Shown here piece after piece: positions 35,665 through 43,770 of a stretch of DNA of 64,000 nt. Position 1 is the stretch's first letter; each line of letters begins with the position of its first letter. Source of the stretch: Halobacteriovoraceae bacterium (GTDB lineage Bacteria; Bdellovibrionota; Bacteriovoracia; Bacteriovoracales; Bacteriovoracaceae). Below the pieces are notes generated by a model. It ran no database searches, was not told the DNA's origin, and saw only the letters and a list, made by a program, of their open reading frames with translations. Where the stretch lies: contig PAMZ01000007.1 of the NCBI GenBank assembly GCA_002707495.1, positions 1 to 64,000 of the forward strand. The letters run 5' to 3'. The translations under genes and the position numbers were made by a program.

Positions 35665-36833
35665 TGCTTATTTCCAAGCGAAAATGTCCTACTTAACGCA
35701 TTAATATTATTATTCTCAGGTATTCAAAAGTACTGGAGAATGAAATGGGAAAAGTAAGCATGGACGCTAAACAGTTAAAAACCTACAGACTTGCCTGTGA
35801 AGTTCTCGCAGGAAAACTCACCATCAAAGAATTTGCTGAGCTTATTGGAAAGAGCTATCGACAAGCTCAAAGAATCATTAAACGAGTGGAGTCAGAGGAT
35901 TTTTACGGAGTCTTTCACAAAAATCTTGGAAGAACTCCTTACAATAAAACCCCTGAGATCGTGGAAGCTCAGATCAAAGACTGGTTTGGGTATCAATACA
36001 ATGGATTTAATATCACTCACTTTATTGAGATGGTTAAAGAGAAGGAGCAATATCCCTACCTTCCCAAAAAAAGCACGGTTCACAATATTGCCAGCAAGCA
36101 CAACCTTGTTAAATCTCCTAGAAGGGCCAAGAGAAGATCCTTTAAACCTAGAGCAAGACTCCCCAGAGAGGGAATGTTGATTCAGTTTGATGGAAGTGAG
36201 CACGTCTCTTCACGCGATGAAGGTTGTAAAGAGAGTGGTGGATGATAATGGAATCCCTGAAGCGTTTTACATGGATCAAGCGATCATTTATGGAAAGGTC
36301 GATCGAGACTGGGAATCACAGATTGCGAGAGCTTTTGAACAGCTCAATATCCAGTTAATCGCAAGCTCACCTCAAGCGAAGGGACGCGTGGAGAGGCTTT
36401 TTAGAACGCTTCAGGATCGCCTCATAGCTGAGCTTGGCTTTTATAATCTCACCACAATTGAAGAGGCGAACAAGTTTTTACCAGGCTTTATTGAGAGGTT
36501 TAATAAGCAGTTTGGAGTGGAAGCTGAGGAGTCTGAGAAGGCTTATAGAAGAAACGTTTTTGGAAAGACGGATCTCATTCTTTGCAAAAAAGAGAGAAGG
36601 AAAATAGGTGTTGGAAACGTCTTCTCGTATGAGTCAGTGATCTGGCTTATAGATCAAAAGAAGTGCTATCGAGGACGTGAGGTAAACATAAATACCCATG
36701 TTGATGGTAGGCAGAGTTTTGATATTATGGGAAGAGAAGTTCATCCTAAGCCTATCAAGACCAGTCGAAAGTACGACTATAAGAAGCGAGCGGTATGACA
36801 CAGTCGGTAGGACATAATCGCTCGGAAACAACA
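35665..36833 (+). mobile_element. Decayed ISNCY (IS1202-like) insertion sequence
   Basis: The left end (TGCTTATTTCCAAGCG, continuing to TGTCCTAC at 35692) and the reverse complement of the right end (TGTTGTTTCCGAGCG, continuing to TGTCCTAC) align with 22 matches, 5 mismatches and one gap over 28 columns. The right end is directly followed by the 23-bp direct repeat. IS1202-group elements are known for unusually long target duplications, which agrees with the repeat length, though the left copy is not flush with the element end. The single gene inside is disrupted. Confidence 0.65.
35745..36798 (+). pseudogene. ISNCY-family transposase, internally deleted and frameshifted
   Basis: The first frame (from ATG 35745) gives a helix-turn-helix region (LTIKEFAELIGKSYRQAQRIIKR) and reaches the DDE core at LIQFDGS before ending at 36245. 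The second frame (entered near 36200) continues with SLHAMKVVKRVVDDNGIPEAFYMDQ, ASSPQAKGRVERLF and IERFNKQFGVEAEE, the C-terminal half of the same family. The stretch that normally joins FDGS to the helix before KVVKRV, including the second catalytic-region Asp block, is missing. Both a deletion of tens of codons and a frame change are therefore implied, and the transposase is inactive. Confidence 0.85.
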
Positions 36834-36856
36834 CAATTTACAGAGGGTGTATAGTT
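36834..36856. repeat. 23-bp direct repeat, right copy
   Basis: Exact copy of 35623-35645, beginning at the base after the right inverted repeat of the element. Its last 11 bases form part of the left arm of the palindrome at 36846-36893. Confidence 0.85.
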
Positions 36857-36893
36857 ATTAGACAGTTTTCTGATTGTCTAAATCCAATACACC
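36846..36893. repeat. 48-bp nested perfect palindrome
   Basis: Two inverted pairs are nested with equal 5-base spacers: GGTGTAT (36846-36852) with ATACACC (36887-36893), and TTAGACA (36858-36864) with TGTCTAA (36875-36881), around a 10-base centre. The left copy of the direct repeat at 35635 carries only the start of the same pattern (GGTGTAT, then CTAGACG). It could be the original insertion target, a miniature element formed from two transposon ends, or an operator for the gene at 36985. Confidence 0.75.
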
Positions 36894-36984
36894 ATAGCGA
36901 AAAATTACAAGAGATATATCTCAATTTTGTAGAGCTGCTAGTATTTTCTCAAGATAAAATTTATTTCAAACCAGGAGAAAATCA

Positions 36985-37899
36985 ATGAAAAATTTTGTAT
37001 TAGCTGCCATGATAGGGTTATCGGCCACAGCGATGGCATCAGAATGTGATATCACGCGAAGCTACAGTAAGTATTATGTAACAATTAACGGTAATTATAT
37101 GTCCGACGCGGCAACATCATTTTCAACAGCGGTAAGAGATATGTATGAGTTGAATAGATATGGGATGTGTTCTCTACCTGTGCCAAGCAATGAGTGTAAA
37201 GTTGAAAGAAGCTATAGCAAGTATTACGTCACCCTCAATGGTAATTATATTTCAGGATCGATTGATAGTCTAAGATCAGTTCGAAGTGTTCTAAACGAAA
37301 GAGTTGAAGCTGGGCTTTGTTTTTACCCTCAAGCAAGAGACGCTTGTGAAGTTCAACGTTCTTATGGAAAATTCTACGTTATCGCGAATGGTTCATATGT
37401 GACCGCAGGGCATGATAATATCGGTAGAGCATTCGATGATATTTCAAGACTCGAGTCACTCGGTGTTTGTTATAATGGAAGTGCTCCTGCTCCGAGGCAA
37501 CCAGATATTACTCCTATCCCTAGAAGAGATGGTGGATATGGTTTAGGGTTTAATTTTAGAAGCCGAGCCCTTTTTATCGCGACGACAGTTGTAAATGTTT
37601 CTAGAGCAATGGAAGGTTTTGTCAATAATGATCAAGAAAGAGAGATTGATGAAATTAAAATCAAGGCGATTCGATTAAGATCAAAAATCAATGCAGGAGC
37701 TTCACTTCAAGAAGTTCGAAATGCAATGTACTACCTATGGTATGACCTAAACAATGCAAGTGGATATATTGAAAGCGCTCTAGAGACAGATCGATTAGAT
37801 TCTTTAGGAGAAGATTATTTAACTTCGCTAGATTCACTCACGGTAATGATAAACTTTCTTGATAATACCTTCACCGGTCAAAGACAAGAGCTTTACTAA
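36985..37899 (+). CDS. Secreted repeat protein A with shared C-terminal helical domain
   Basis: 304 residues; signal peptide MKNFVLAAMIGLSATAMA. Three tandem repeats of about 46 residues follow (about 20-65, 66-113, 114-160), each opening with Cys-x-x-x-RSYSKYYV-x-x-NGNY and closing near a second Cys. After a Pro-rich linker the last 110 residues form a helical domain with the run KAIRLRSKIN and the ending TGQRQELY. The same domain ends the next gene. The repeats look like small disulfide-bounded beta units. No named family is recognised. AGGAG precedes the ATG. Confidence 0.8.
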   Translation: MKNFVLAAMIGLSATAMASECDITRSYSKYYVTINGNYMSDAATSFSTAVRDMYELNRYGMCSLPVPSNECKVERSYSKYYVTLNGNYISGSIDSLRSVRSVLNERVEAGLCFYPQARDACEVQRSYGKFYVIANGSYVTAGHDNIGRAFDDISRLESLGVCYNGSAPAPRQPDITPIPRRDGGYGLGFNFRSRALFIATTVVNVSRAMEGFVNNDQEREIDEIKIKAIRLRSKINAGASLQEVRNAMYYLWYDLNNASGYIESALETDRLDSLGEDYLTSLDSLTVMINFLDNTFTGQRQELY

Positions 37900-37909
37900 T
37901 AGTAACTCT

Positions 37910-37934
37910 CTCCCCCATTAGGTTAGTGGGGGAG
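37910..37934 (+). terminator. Stem-loop between the two paralogues
   Basis: CTCCCCCA (37910-37917) and TGGGGGAG (37927-37934) form a perfect 8-bp GC-rich stem with a 9-base loop, followed by TATTTAGGATTTT. It is a moderate terminator or attenuator between two genes that may otherwise be co-transcribed. Confidence 0.6.
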
Positions 37935-37951
37935 TATTTAGGATTTTAAAT

Positions 37952-39043
37952 ATGAAAAATTTGTTCGCACTAATGATGACTCTGTTGGCACTAGATTCCT
38001 ACGCTTGCTTGATTCAAAACGGACTGAGGTATTGTAGACAAGACAGAGTTATCTATAATTCAAGTGAGGTCACTCTGTTCGCCACTTTGCCAAACGGAAC
38101 GGCAAAAGTAAAATATCAAAATAACAGCGATTTCTATGATAGGTCCATAGAAGACCTCGCCGTAACCTCAGGGTGTACTCGCAATGGCTATTGCGTCGGT
38201 CAAGAAGTTATTTATTCTTCAAGTTTAGTGACCATTACTGGAATAATGCAAAATGGAGATGTAAAAGTTCAGTACCGAAATAATAGTGATCATTACACGA
38301 GAAAAACTGAAGACCTGGCTGTCCTTTTTGGCTGTGTTGATGAAGGTTTTTGCGTTGGTGATCGAGCGATCTATTCATCAAGTTTAATAACTATTCATGG
38401 GATACATCCAAATGGAAACGTTAAAGTAAGGTACAGAAATAATAGTGACTATTATGATAGAGACCCCCGCGAGTTAGCTTACACTACTGGTTGTAACGAT
38501 TTTGACTATTGCGTGGGAGATGAGGCTATTTATGGTAGCAGTTTAGTCACCATCGCTGGAATTCAGCAGGATAATAATGTTAAAGTAAGATATAGAAACA
38601 ACTCCGATTATTATACTCGAGATGCAATGGAGTTGGCGATTCTAGATACTTCAGGACGTCAAAGTGATTTTCGTCGCTATCCAGAATTAGGTTATAGCTT
38701 CAAAGCAAGAGCTTTAAACCTAGCTGAATCACTTATTCAGCATACTAGAAGTATCGAAGGATATCTAACTAACTCAGAAGAAGTTGATATCGACGCGATT
38801 AAATCAAAGGCGATTCGATTGAGATCAAAGATAAATTCTCAAGCTTCAATTTCTGAGGTGAGAACGGCCATGTTTGAACTTTGGCAACAATTACAACTCG
38901 CAAATTATTATTTTGATGAAGCGATGGAAACTGATAATCTTGACTGGTTTGCTGAGAGCTTTTTAACTTCTCAATACAGTCTCAATGAGATGATCCGATT
39001 CCTAGATCAGGATTTTTCTGGTCATCAAAGTCAACTTTATTAA
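37952..39043 (+). CDS. Secreted repeat protein B with shared C-terminal helical domain
   Basis: 363 residues; signal peptide about residues 1-18 (ending DSYA). Four tandem repeats of about 52 residues follow, each of the form YCVGDEAIYSSSLVTI-x-G-I followed by an NG-x-VKVRYRNNSDYY block and a Glu-Leu-Ala segment before the next Cys. They resemble a small SH3/KOW-like beta unit and differ from the repeats of the preceding gene. The last 112 residues are homologous to the C-terminus of that gene, including KAIRLRSKIN and the final GHQSQLY. The domain is therefore combined with two different repeat arrays. Confidence 0.8.
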   Translation: MKNLFALMMTLLALDSYACLIQNGLRYCRQDRVIYNSSEVTLFATLPNGTAKVKYQNNSDFYDRSIEDLAVTSGCTRNGYCVGQEVIYSSSLVTITGIMQNGDVKVQYRNNSDHYTRKTEDLAVLFGCVDEGFCVGDRAIYSSSLITIHGIHPNGNVKVRYRNNSDYYDRDPRELAYTTGCNDFDYCVGDEAIYGSSLVTIAGIQQDNNVKVRYRNNSDYYTRDAMELAILDTSGRQSDFRRYPELGYSFKARALNLAESLIQHTRSIEGYLTNSEEVDIDAIKSKAIRLRSKINSQASISEVRTAMFELWQQLQLANYYFDEAMETDNLDWFAESFLTSQYSLNEMIRFLDQDFSGHQSQLY

Positions 39044-39176
39044 TTATCAAATAATAGGCTTTATAAATATTAAATAATTGGTATTTATAAAGCCTTCTTA
39101 AGTTCCAATTCAGTCCATATTTAGCTTAGGAAAAAAGCAAAATCTTCCGATAGGTTCTCGTCAGGAGATCTTACCC

Positions 39177-41480
39177 ATGCAAGATGATGATGAATTCAAA
39201 GAAGACGGCAGTGTCTGGACTTCTTACTCAGATTTATTTACTACCGTAGCTGTTATTTTTCTCGTTATGTTTGTTTTTGCTCTCATAAAGGCTGGAGTTT
39301 CAAAAATGAGCTCTATGGTTGAAGCAAAACAACATGAACAAGAATTGAGAGCAAAAGTTAGCGATAAGGTAAAAAAAGAAACTCAAAAGAAAGTCAATGT
39401 CGTAGAAGACACATTACATGAGATGGAGAATTACGAAGATCTCGTTAATCAGAAGGTCAAAGAACTGAACTCTTTCGTGAAAGATCTTAAAAAGAATGAA
39501 AAAGTCATGAAAGACTTAATTAAAGATCAAGAACGAAAAGAGGCGATGTTAACTGTTGCCAGTACAAAAATAGATTCGCTAGAAGAATCAGTTAAGGAAT
39601 CTCAACAGGTTAATTCAAAGCTCGATCAAACACTAAAAGAAAAGCTTGAGCAAATCTCTAAACTTCACAATCTTCAGGAGCAATTACAAAAGCAGCTCAA
39701 AGAGCTTAATCAGCAAGTGAAGAATCAAGATCAAGCTCTTAAAGATGTCGAAAGCCAACGAGTAAAAGTTCAAAAAGAATTACTCGAAACTCAAAAGGTA
39801 AAACTAAAACAGGAAGAATTATTGGCGGTTAAAGAGAGTAAAATAGAAGAACTCTCTCAAAACCTCAATCAATCTCAAAAAACATTAGCTCAAACGGACT
39901 CTCAATTAAAAGCCAAAGAGCAGCAACTCAAAACCCAAACAAAAAACTTTGAGGTAGAAATTCAAAAAAGGGATGATGAAATAGTCAAAAGAGAAGAGAC
40001 GGTAAAGAAAAAAGACCAAGAGCTTTCTGACTTGAATAAATTAAAAGAAATTCAAATTCAAAAGATCCAAAAACAAAGCGAGAAGTTAAATACACAAGAC
40101 AGAGAGATAACGGCTCTAACAAAAAACCAAAACGAATTGGAGAGAAGTCTTTCTCAAGAAAGACAGCAAAAAGAGCTGAAAATTTCTGAAAATCAGAATC
40201 TCAAAAATCAATTACAAAAAACATTTAATGACCTCAATCGAACCAAGCAGAATTTAGCTCTTAAAAATTCTGAGTTAAACCAGTCAAACGAGAGAGTAGA
40301 GAATTTTAAAGCTCAATTAGAACAAACGGGGAAAAAATTGGCGACGACCAGTGCAGAGTTGACGAAAGCTCAAGCATTGAGTGCTTCTCAGGCCAGTGAA
40401 ATAAAATCATCAAAAGCTGAGTTGGCTAAACTCACTCAGGCCAAAGGGCAGCTCGAAAATAAACTAGCTGGTGTTCAGGCAAAACTGGGAAGTTTAGAAA
40501 ATTCGCTCAAAGACTCAACAGATCGAAATAAGGAGCTTAGTCAAAAAATTGCCTCGTTAGAAGGTTCCAATAGGCAATTGAAAGCGAGTTATAATCAGCT
40601 TGCGCAAATGAATAAAAATTTCGATGGAGAGAGAAGAAATTTAATCGATCAAATCAAAGGCTATCAAGGGGATCTTAAAAGGCAGCAGCAAAACAATCTT
40701 CTAGCTCAAGCGAAAGTTAATACCTGTCAGGATAATAAGAAAAAGATGCAAGAAAGGGTTGCTCAGCTAGAGAGAAATTTAGTTGATAAGACTGCGAGAG
40801 AATCAGAGCTTCAGGATTCGCTAAATAACTTTGCGAAGAAAGTGGCTAATATCAAAGGTAAACTTAGGTCAAATATTGCAGCTGAGCTCGCTAGAGAATT
40901 CCAAAAAGCAAATCTCAATGTTTTTGTAGACAATAAAACAGGTAACGTAGTTCTTCTCATGGATGAAAATTTTCGATTCAAAAAAGATAGTTATCATCTC
41001 AATAAAAAAGCGAGATCAACTCTTCAAAAAATTGTTCCGATTTATGCAAAAGTACTTTTTGGAAACGATAAGATAAAGGATAAAATCCAATCATTTAATG
41101 TTGTTGGGCACGCTTCTCCGTCATGGGGAGGGAATTATGTGGAACCCCTAAACTCAGGCAGTAAAGCTTATTCTTATAATATGAGATTAAGTGCTCAAAG
41201 AGCGGCTAGTATCACGAACTACATTTTTGGAAACTCAGTAGGAGATTACGATCATAAGAATACTCTCAAAGGGTTTACAAAAGCCATAGGTCAAGGGTTC
41301 ACAAAGCCAGTTCTAAAAGAAATCAATGTGGGCAGATCTCTAGCCTCTGTAGATAGTAAAGGTGGATGTGGTCCTTATGATTGTTATGGATCTCAAAGAG
41401 TTGAATTAAGTTTTTCACTAAAAAATGACGGAAAGTCTTTAAAAAATATCATTAACATGGCCCGCGAGGTCCAAAAATAG
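39177..41480 (+). CDS. MotB/OmpA-like stator protein with a giant coiled coil
   Basis: 767 residues. A short N-terminus leads into WTSYSDLFTTVAVIFLVMFVFAL (residues about 14-36), one membrane segment with an Asp at position 19 where MotB/ZorB-type proteins keep their proton-carrying Asp. Residues about 45-560 are a nearly unbroken coiled coil rich in Lys, Glu, Gln and Leu. The C-terminal 190 residues are OmpA/MotB-like: NFRFKKDSYHLNKKARSTLQKI, VVGHASP, RLSAQRAASITNYIFG and QRVELSF. In known families the OmpA domain holds peptidoglycan. AGGAGA precedes the start. The MotA-like gene follows after 9 bases. Confidence 0.85.
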   Translation: MQDDDEFKEDGSVWTSYSDLFTTVAVIFLVMFVFALIKAGVSKMSSMVEAKQHEQELRAKVSDKVKKETQKKVNVVEDTLHEMENYEDLVNQKVKELNSFVKDLKKNEKVMKDLIKDQERKEAMLTVASTKIDSLEESVKESQQVNSKLDQTLKEKLEQISKLHNLQEQLQKQLKELNQQVKNQDQALKDVESQRVKVQKELLETQKVKLKQEELLAVKESKIEELSQNLNQSQKTLAQTDSQLKAKEQQLKTQTKNFEVEIQKRDDEIVKREETVKKKDQELSDLNKLKEIQIQKIQKQSEKLNTQDREITALTKNQNELERSLSQERQQKELKISENQNLKNQLQKTFNDLNRTKQNLALKNSELNQSNERVENFKAQLEQTGKKLATTSAELTKAQALSASQASEIKSSKAELAKLTQAKGQLENKLAGVQAKLGSLENSLKDSTDRNKELSQKIASLEGSNRQLKASYNQLAQMNKNFDGERRNLIDQIKGYQGDLKRQQQNNLLAQAKVNTCQDNKKKMQERVAQLERNLVDKTARESELQDSLNNFAKKVANIKGKLRSNIAAELAREFQKANLNVFVDNKTGNVVLLMDENFRFKKDSYHLNKKARSTLQKIVPIYAKVLFGNDKIKDKIQSFNVVGHASPSWGGNYVEPLNSGSKAYSYNMRLSAQRAASITNYIFGNSVGDYDHKNTLKGFTKAIGQGFTKPVLKEINVGRSLASVDSKGGCGPYDCYGSQRVELSFSLKNDGKSLKNIINMAREVQK

Positions 41481-41489
41481 GAGTCGTTC

Positions 41490-42401
41490 ATGCTAGAACT
41501 TGTTCTTAGCTTTTTTTCGGATTATCTCATTGAATTTATGGGCTCGTGTATGGCCATAGGTTTAGTCTTTAGATTTGCTGCATTTAAAGCGGCTAAAAAT
41601 GATAATAATTACTACTCCTCATTTACACGTGAGTTGGAACTCAATGTTGAAAGAGATAAAGAAGAGAATGTTTCTATTGATGATGTTGATAGATATCTTT
41701 CTGAAACGCTTGGAAAGGTAGGTAAAAAACTGCCTCAAAGATCAGTTCGGTTCGGAAATAAAAAATCTCCAGCGGAGACCTCAACTGAAGATGGCCATAA
41801 AAAATCTCTTTCTTTGCGTGATTACGTAGCAGGAAGACAGGGGCTGACTTCGAATATTCTCTCTGAGAGTTCGGTCTTTCACAATCAAACACCTCCGAAT
41901 TTCACCGAGCTTACTCATAGAATCATGTCTCAAGATCCACACTGGACTAAAGTCATGAAGCATTTCCCTATTGATAGTGTTTCTAGAATGCTGGATATGC
42001 TTCCGGGACTTTTTATTGTTCTCGGTGTTTTTGGAACCTTCATTGGAATTTCTATGGCCCTTCCTGAGATTGCGAAAATAGATTTTGATGATCTTGCCGC
42101 CTCTGAACAAACGATCAATGCCTTCGTTTTAAATGTTACCTATGCGATGAAGACCTCGATTGCAGGTATTTTTCTTTCGATGATTCTAACGGTTATGAAT
42201 ACGCTTTCACCTATCCGACAAACTCGTGCTAGAGTTTTTAAAAAGGTGGAGTCTGCACTGCAAATGCTTTGGTATCATGTTCAACAAGAGACAAACAAAG
42301 ACAAGTCTTCTGAATTCGTTAATACGAAGCTTTTAAAAGTTCTAGAGAAGCTTGAAGCAAGGCTTGATAAAGAATCAAAACATAATGATGAGGCTGCTTA
42401 A
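41490..42401 (+). CDS. MotA/TolQ/ExbB-like proton channel protein
   Basis: 303 residues. One N-terminal membrane segment (about 5-30), a cytoplasmic stretch of some 130 residues, then two membrane segments in MLDMLPGLFIVLGVFGTFIGISMALPEI and NVTYAMKTSIAGIFLSMILTVMN. The GTFIG and TSIAGIFLS blocks are hallmarks of MotA/TolQ/ExbB and ZorA proteins. The C-terminus is a helical tail of about 60 residues. It should assemble around the MotB-like protein in the upstream gene as an ion channel. Its stop TAA overlaps the ATG of the cyclic-nucleotide-binding gene (TAATG). Confidence 0.88.
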   Translation: MLELVLSFFSDYLIEFMGSCMAIGLVFRFAAFKAAKNDNNYYSSFTRELELNVERDKEENVSIDDVDRYLSETLGKVGKKLPQRSVRFGNKKSPAETSTEDGHKKSLSLRDYVAGRQGLTSNILSESSVFHNQTPPNFTELTHRIMSQDPHWTKVMKHFPIDSVSRMLDMLPGLFIVLGVFGTFIGISMALPEIAKIDFDDLAASEQTINAFVLNVTYAMKTSIAGIFLSMILTVMNTLSPIRQTRARVFKKVESALQMLWYHVQQETNKDKSSEFVNTKLLKVLEKLEARLDKESKHNDEAA

Positions 42402-42868
42402 TGAGTATTATTAATACCATTAAAGGAAGTCCTCTTTTTTATGAACTATTTGATGAAGAAATAGAGACTATTATAGAGGACTGCCATGTTTTGAATCTCG
42501 AAGCAGGAGATTATATTTTCCATGAAGGTGATCATGGAGACGAAATTTTCCTTATTTTAACGGGGGCTGCGGCTGTTAAAAAAGGAGAAGTCACTTTAGT
42601 TGAGCTTCGAAAAGGTGATCTCTTTGGAGAAATGGTCCTTTTAGATGAAAGAACAAGAACGGCAGATATTGTCTCTAGTACGTATACAGATGTTTTAGTT
42701 TTAAGTTACGAAGTTATATTTGGTGTTTTTAAAAAGAATCCGAAAATATTTTCTCTCTTGATGCTTAATTTATGTAGACTCTTGGCCAAACGCCTCAAGG
42801 GGTCAAGCGATCAAATTAAAAAATTGAATTCCATGATTGCCGAATTTGAGAATAAAAAAGCGGCTTAA
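42401..42868 (+). CDS. Cyclic-nucleotide-binding domain protein
   Basis: 155 residues, essentially one cNMP-binding domain: EAGDYIFHEGDHGDEIFLILTG, the beta roll, and the phosphate-binding cassette KGDLFGEMVLLDERTRTADIVS. The RTA of the cassette fits cAMP or a related nucleotide. A helical C-terminus (about 120-155) follows, with no DNA-binding domain, so it is not a Crp-type regulator. Its start overlaps the stop of the channel gene, strongly suggesting it is part of the same complex or regulates it. It ends 2 bases before the convergent hslO gene. Confidence 0.9.
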   Translation: MSIINTIKGSPLFYELFDEEIETIIEDCHVLNLEAGDYIFHEGDHGDEIFLILTGAAAVKKGEVTLVELRKGDLFGEMVLLDERTRTADIVSSTYTDVLVLSYEVIFGVFKKNPKIFSLLMLNLCRLLAKRLKGSSDQIKKLNSMIAEFENKKAA

Positions 42869-42869
42869 A

Positions 42870-43703
42870 TTAATGAACAGGTTTGGTAAACTCTTCTGAT
42901 CCTATGTAGTAAAGGGTATTACAATAATCACAGCGAATTTCTACGGGGTCATTTTCAGCGAAGACATGGTCTCTGTCATCTTCGGTCAAAGTAAATAGAT
43001 TTTCAATCATTCGCTCCTTAGAACAAGGACAGTGAAAATTCATTTCTTTAGAACCCAAATAAACACAGCCCTGAGATTCAGTTAATTCTTCTAACTGTTT
43101 TTGTGTGTAATCATGATTGAGAATCTCTTTAAAGAGGTCTTGATATTTTTCTAGTATCTTATCCATTGTTAGAGGATCAAGTTCTTCAAATTTAGAATCA
43201 ATATTGGTGGGTGGAAGCAGGGTTACCATGAGCGAGTTCTCTTTGTCTTCAGACATGAGTATTTTGGAATTGGTTTGGTAAGATTGCTTCATAACCTGAT
43301 TGATAATTTCATCCAGATCTAATTTCTCAAACTCTAAAACAGAGGTATAGGGAGATCCACCTATGATTGACTTGTATATCCTGCATTTGCCAGTAAATAG
43401 CTTGGGAAAATCGCTAAACTCCTCTGGAAGCAGTAAAGTTCTCATCATTCCCTCTGAGGACATTTCAACCTTGAAGCGATAATAAGGCTCTTCGGAATCA
43501 ATATAAAAGCCAAGGGACTCTCGAGGTTTTAGAAAATTTACCATCTGCATTGAAGATAAAACGGTTCGATTATAGAAGTCTTTTGCATGCGGACCGATAT
43601 TGTGGATAGCGTCGATTTGTGCGATGAGCGGTGCGCCTTTAATTAAGCTAAAGCTAAATCCATTGATATTATTAAGAAAATGATATTGATGACATTTTTC
43701 CAT
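42870..43703 (-). CDS. hslO: Hsp33-type redox-regulated chaperone
   Basis: 277 residues. The C-terminal zinc-binding switch is C225-x-C227 and C258-x2-C261 (FHCPCSKERM and RCDYCNTLY), the Hsp33 pattern that releases zinc on oxidation and activates holdase activity. The N-terminal substrate-binding domain is divergent (LIAQIDAIHNIGPHA, then GKCRIYKSIIGGSPYTSVLEF), lower in similarity than E. coli Hsp33. Cytoplasmic. It converges with the cNMP protein gene and has its own upstream region of 67 bases shared divergently with addB. Confidence 0.85.
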   Translation of the reverse strand: MEKCHQYHFLNNINGFSFSLIKGAPLIAQIDAIHNIGPHAKDFYNRTVLSSMQMVNFLKPRESLGFYIDSEEPYYRFKVEMSSEGMMRTLLLPEEFSDFPKLFTGKCRIYKSIIGGSPYTSVLEFEKLDLDEIINQVMKQSYQTNSKILMSEDKENSLMVTLLPPTNIDSKFEELDPLTMDKILEKYQDLFKEILNHDYTQKQLEELTESQGCVYLGSKEMNFHCPCSKERMIENLFTLTEDDRDHVFAENDPVEIRCDYCNTLYYIGSEEFTKPVH

Positions 43704-43770
43704 AAGTCCGTTCTTTTTCCATCTTTGATAGAGTAGACTTGTCTTACAACTTTTTTCCTGTTTTTAAAAG

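Noticed and set aside
35623-36893. A dif/pdif (XerCD) site in the direct repeats
   Set aside because: A GGTGTA core is present but the flanking 11-base arms do not show the ATAA...TTAT symmetry of Xer sites.
39177-42868. A classical Zorya anti-phage system
   Set aside because: The channel pair is ZorAB-like, but no ZorC, ZorD or ZorE follows, and the long coil is on the wrong subunit.
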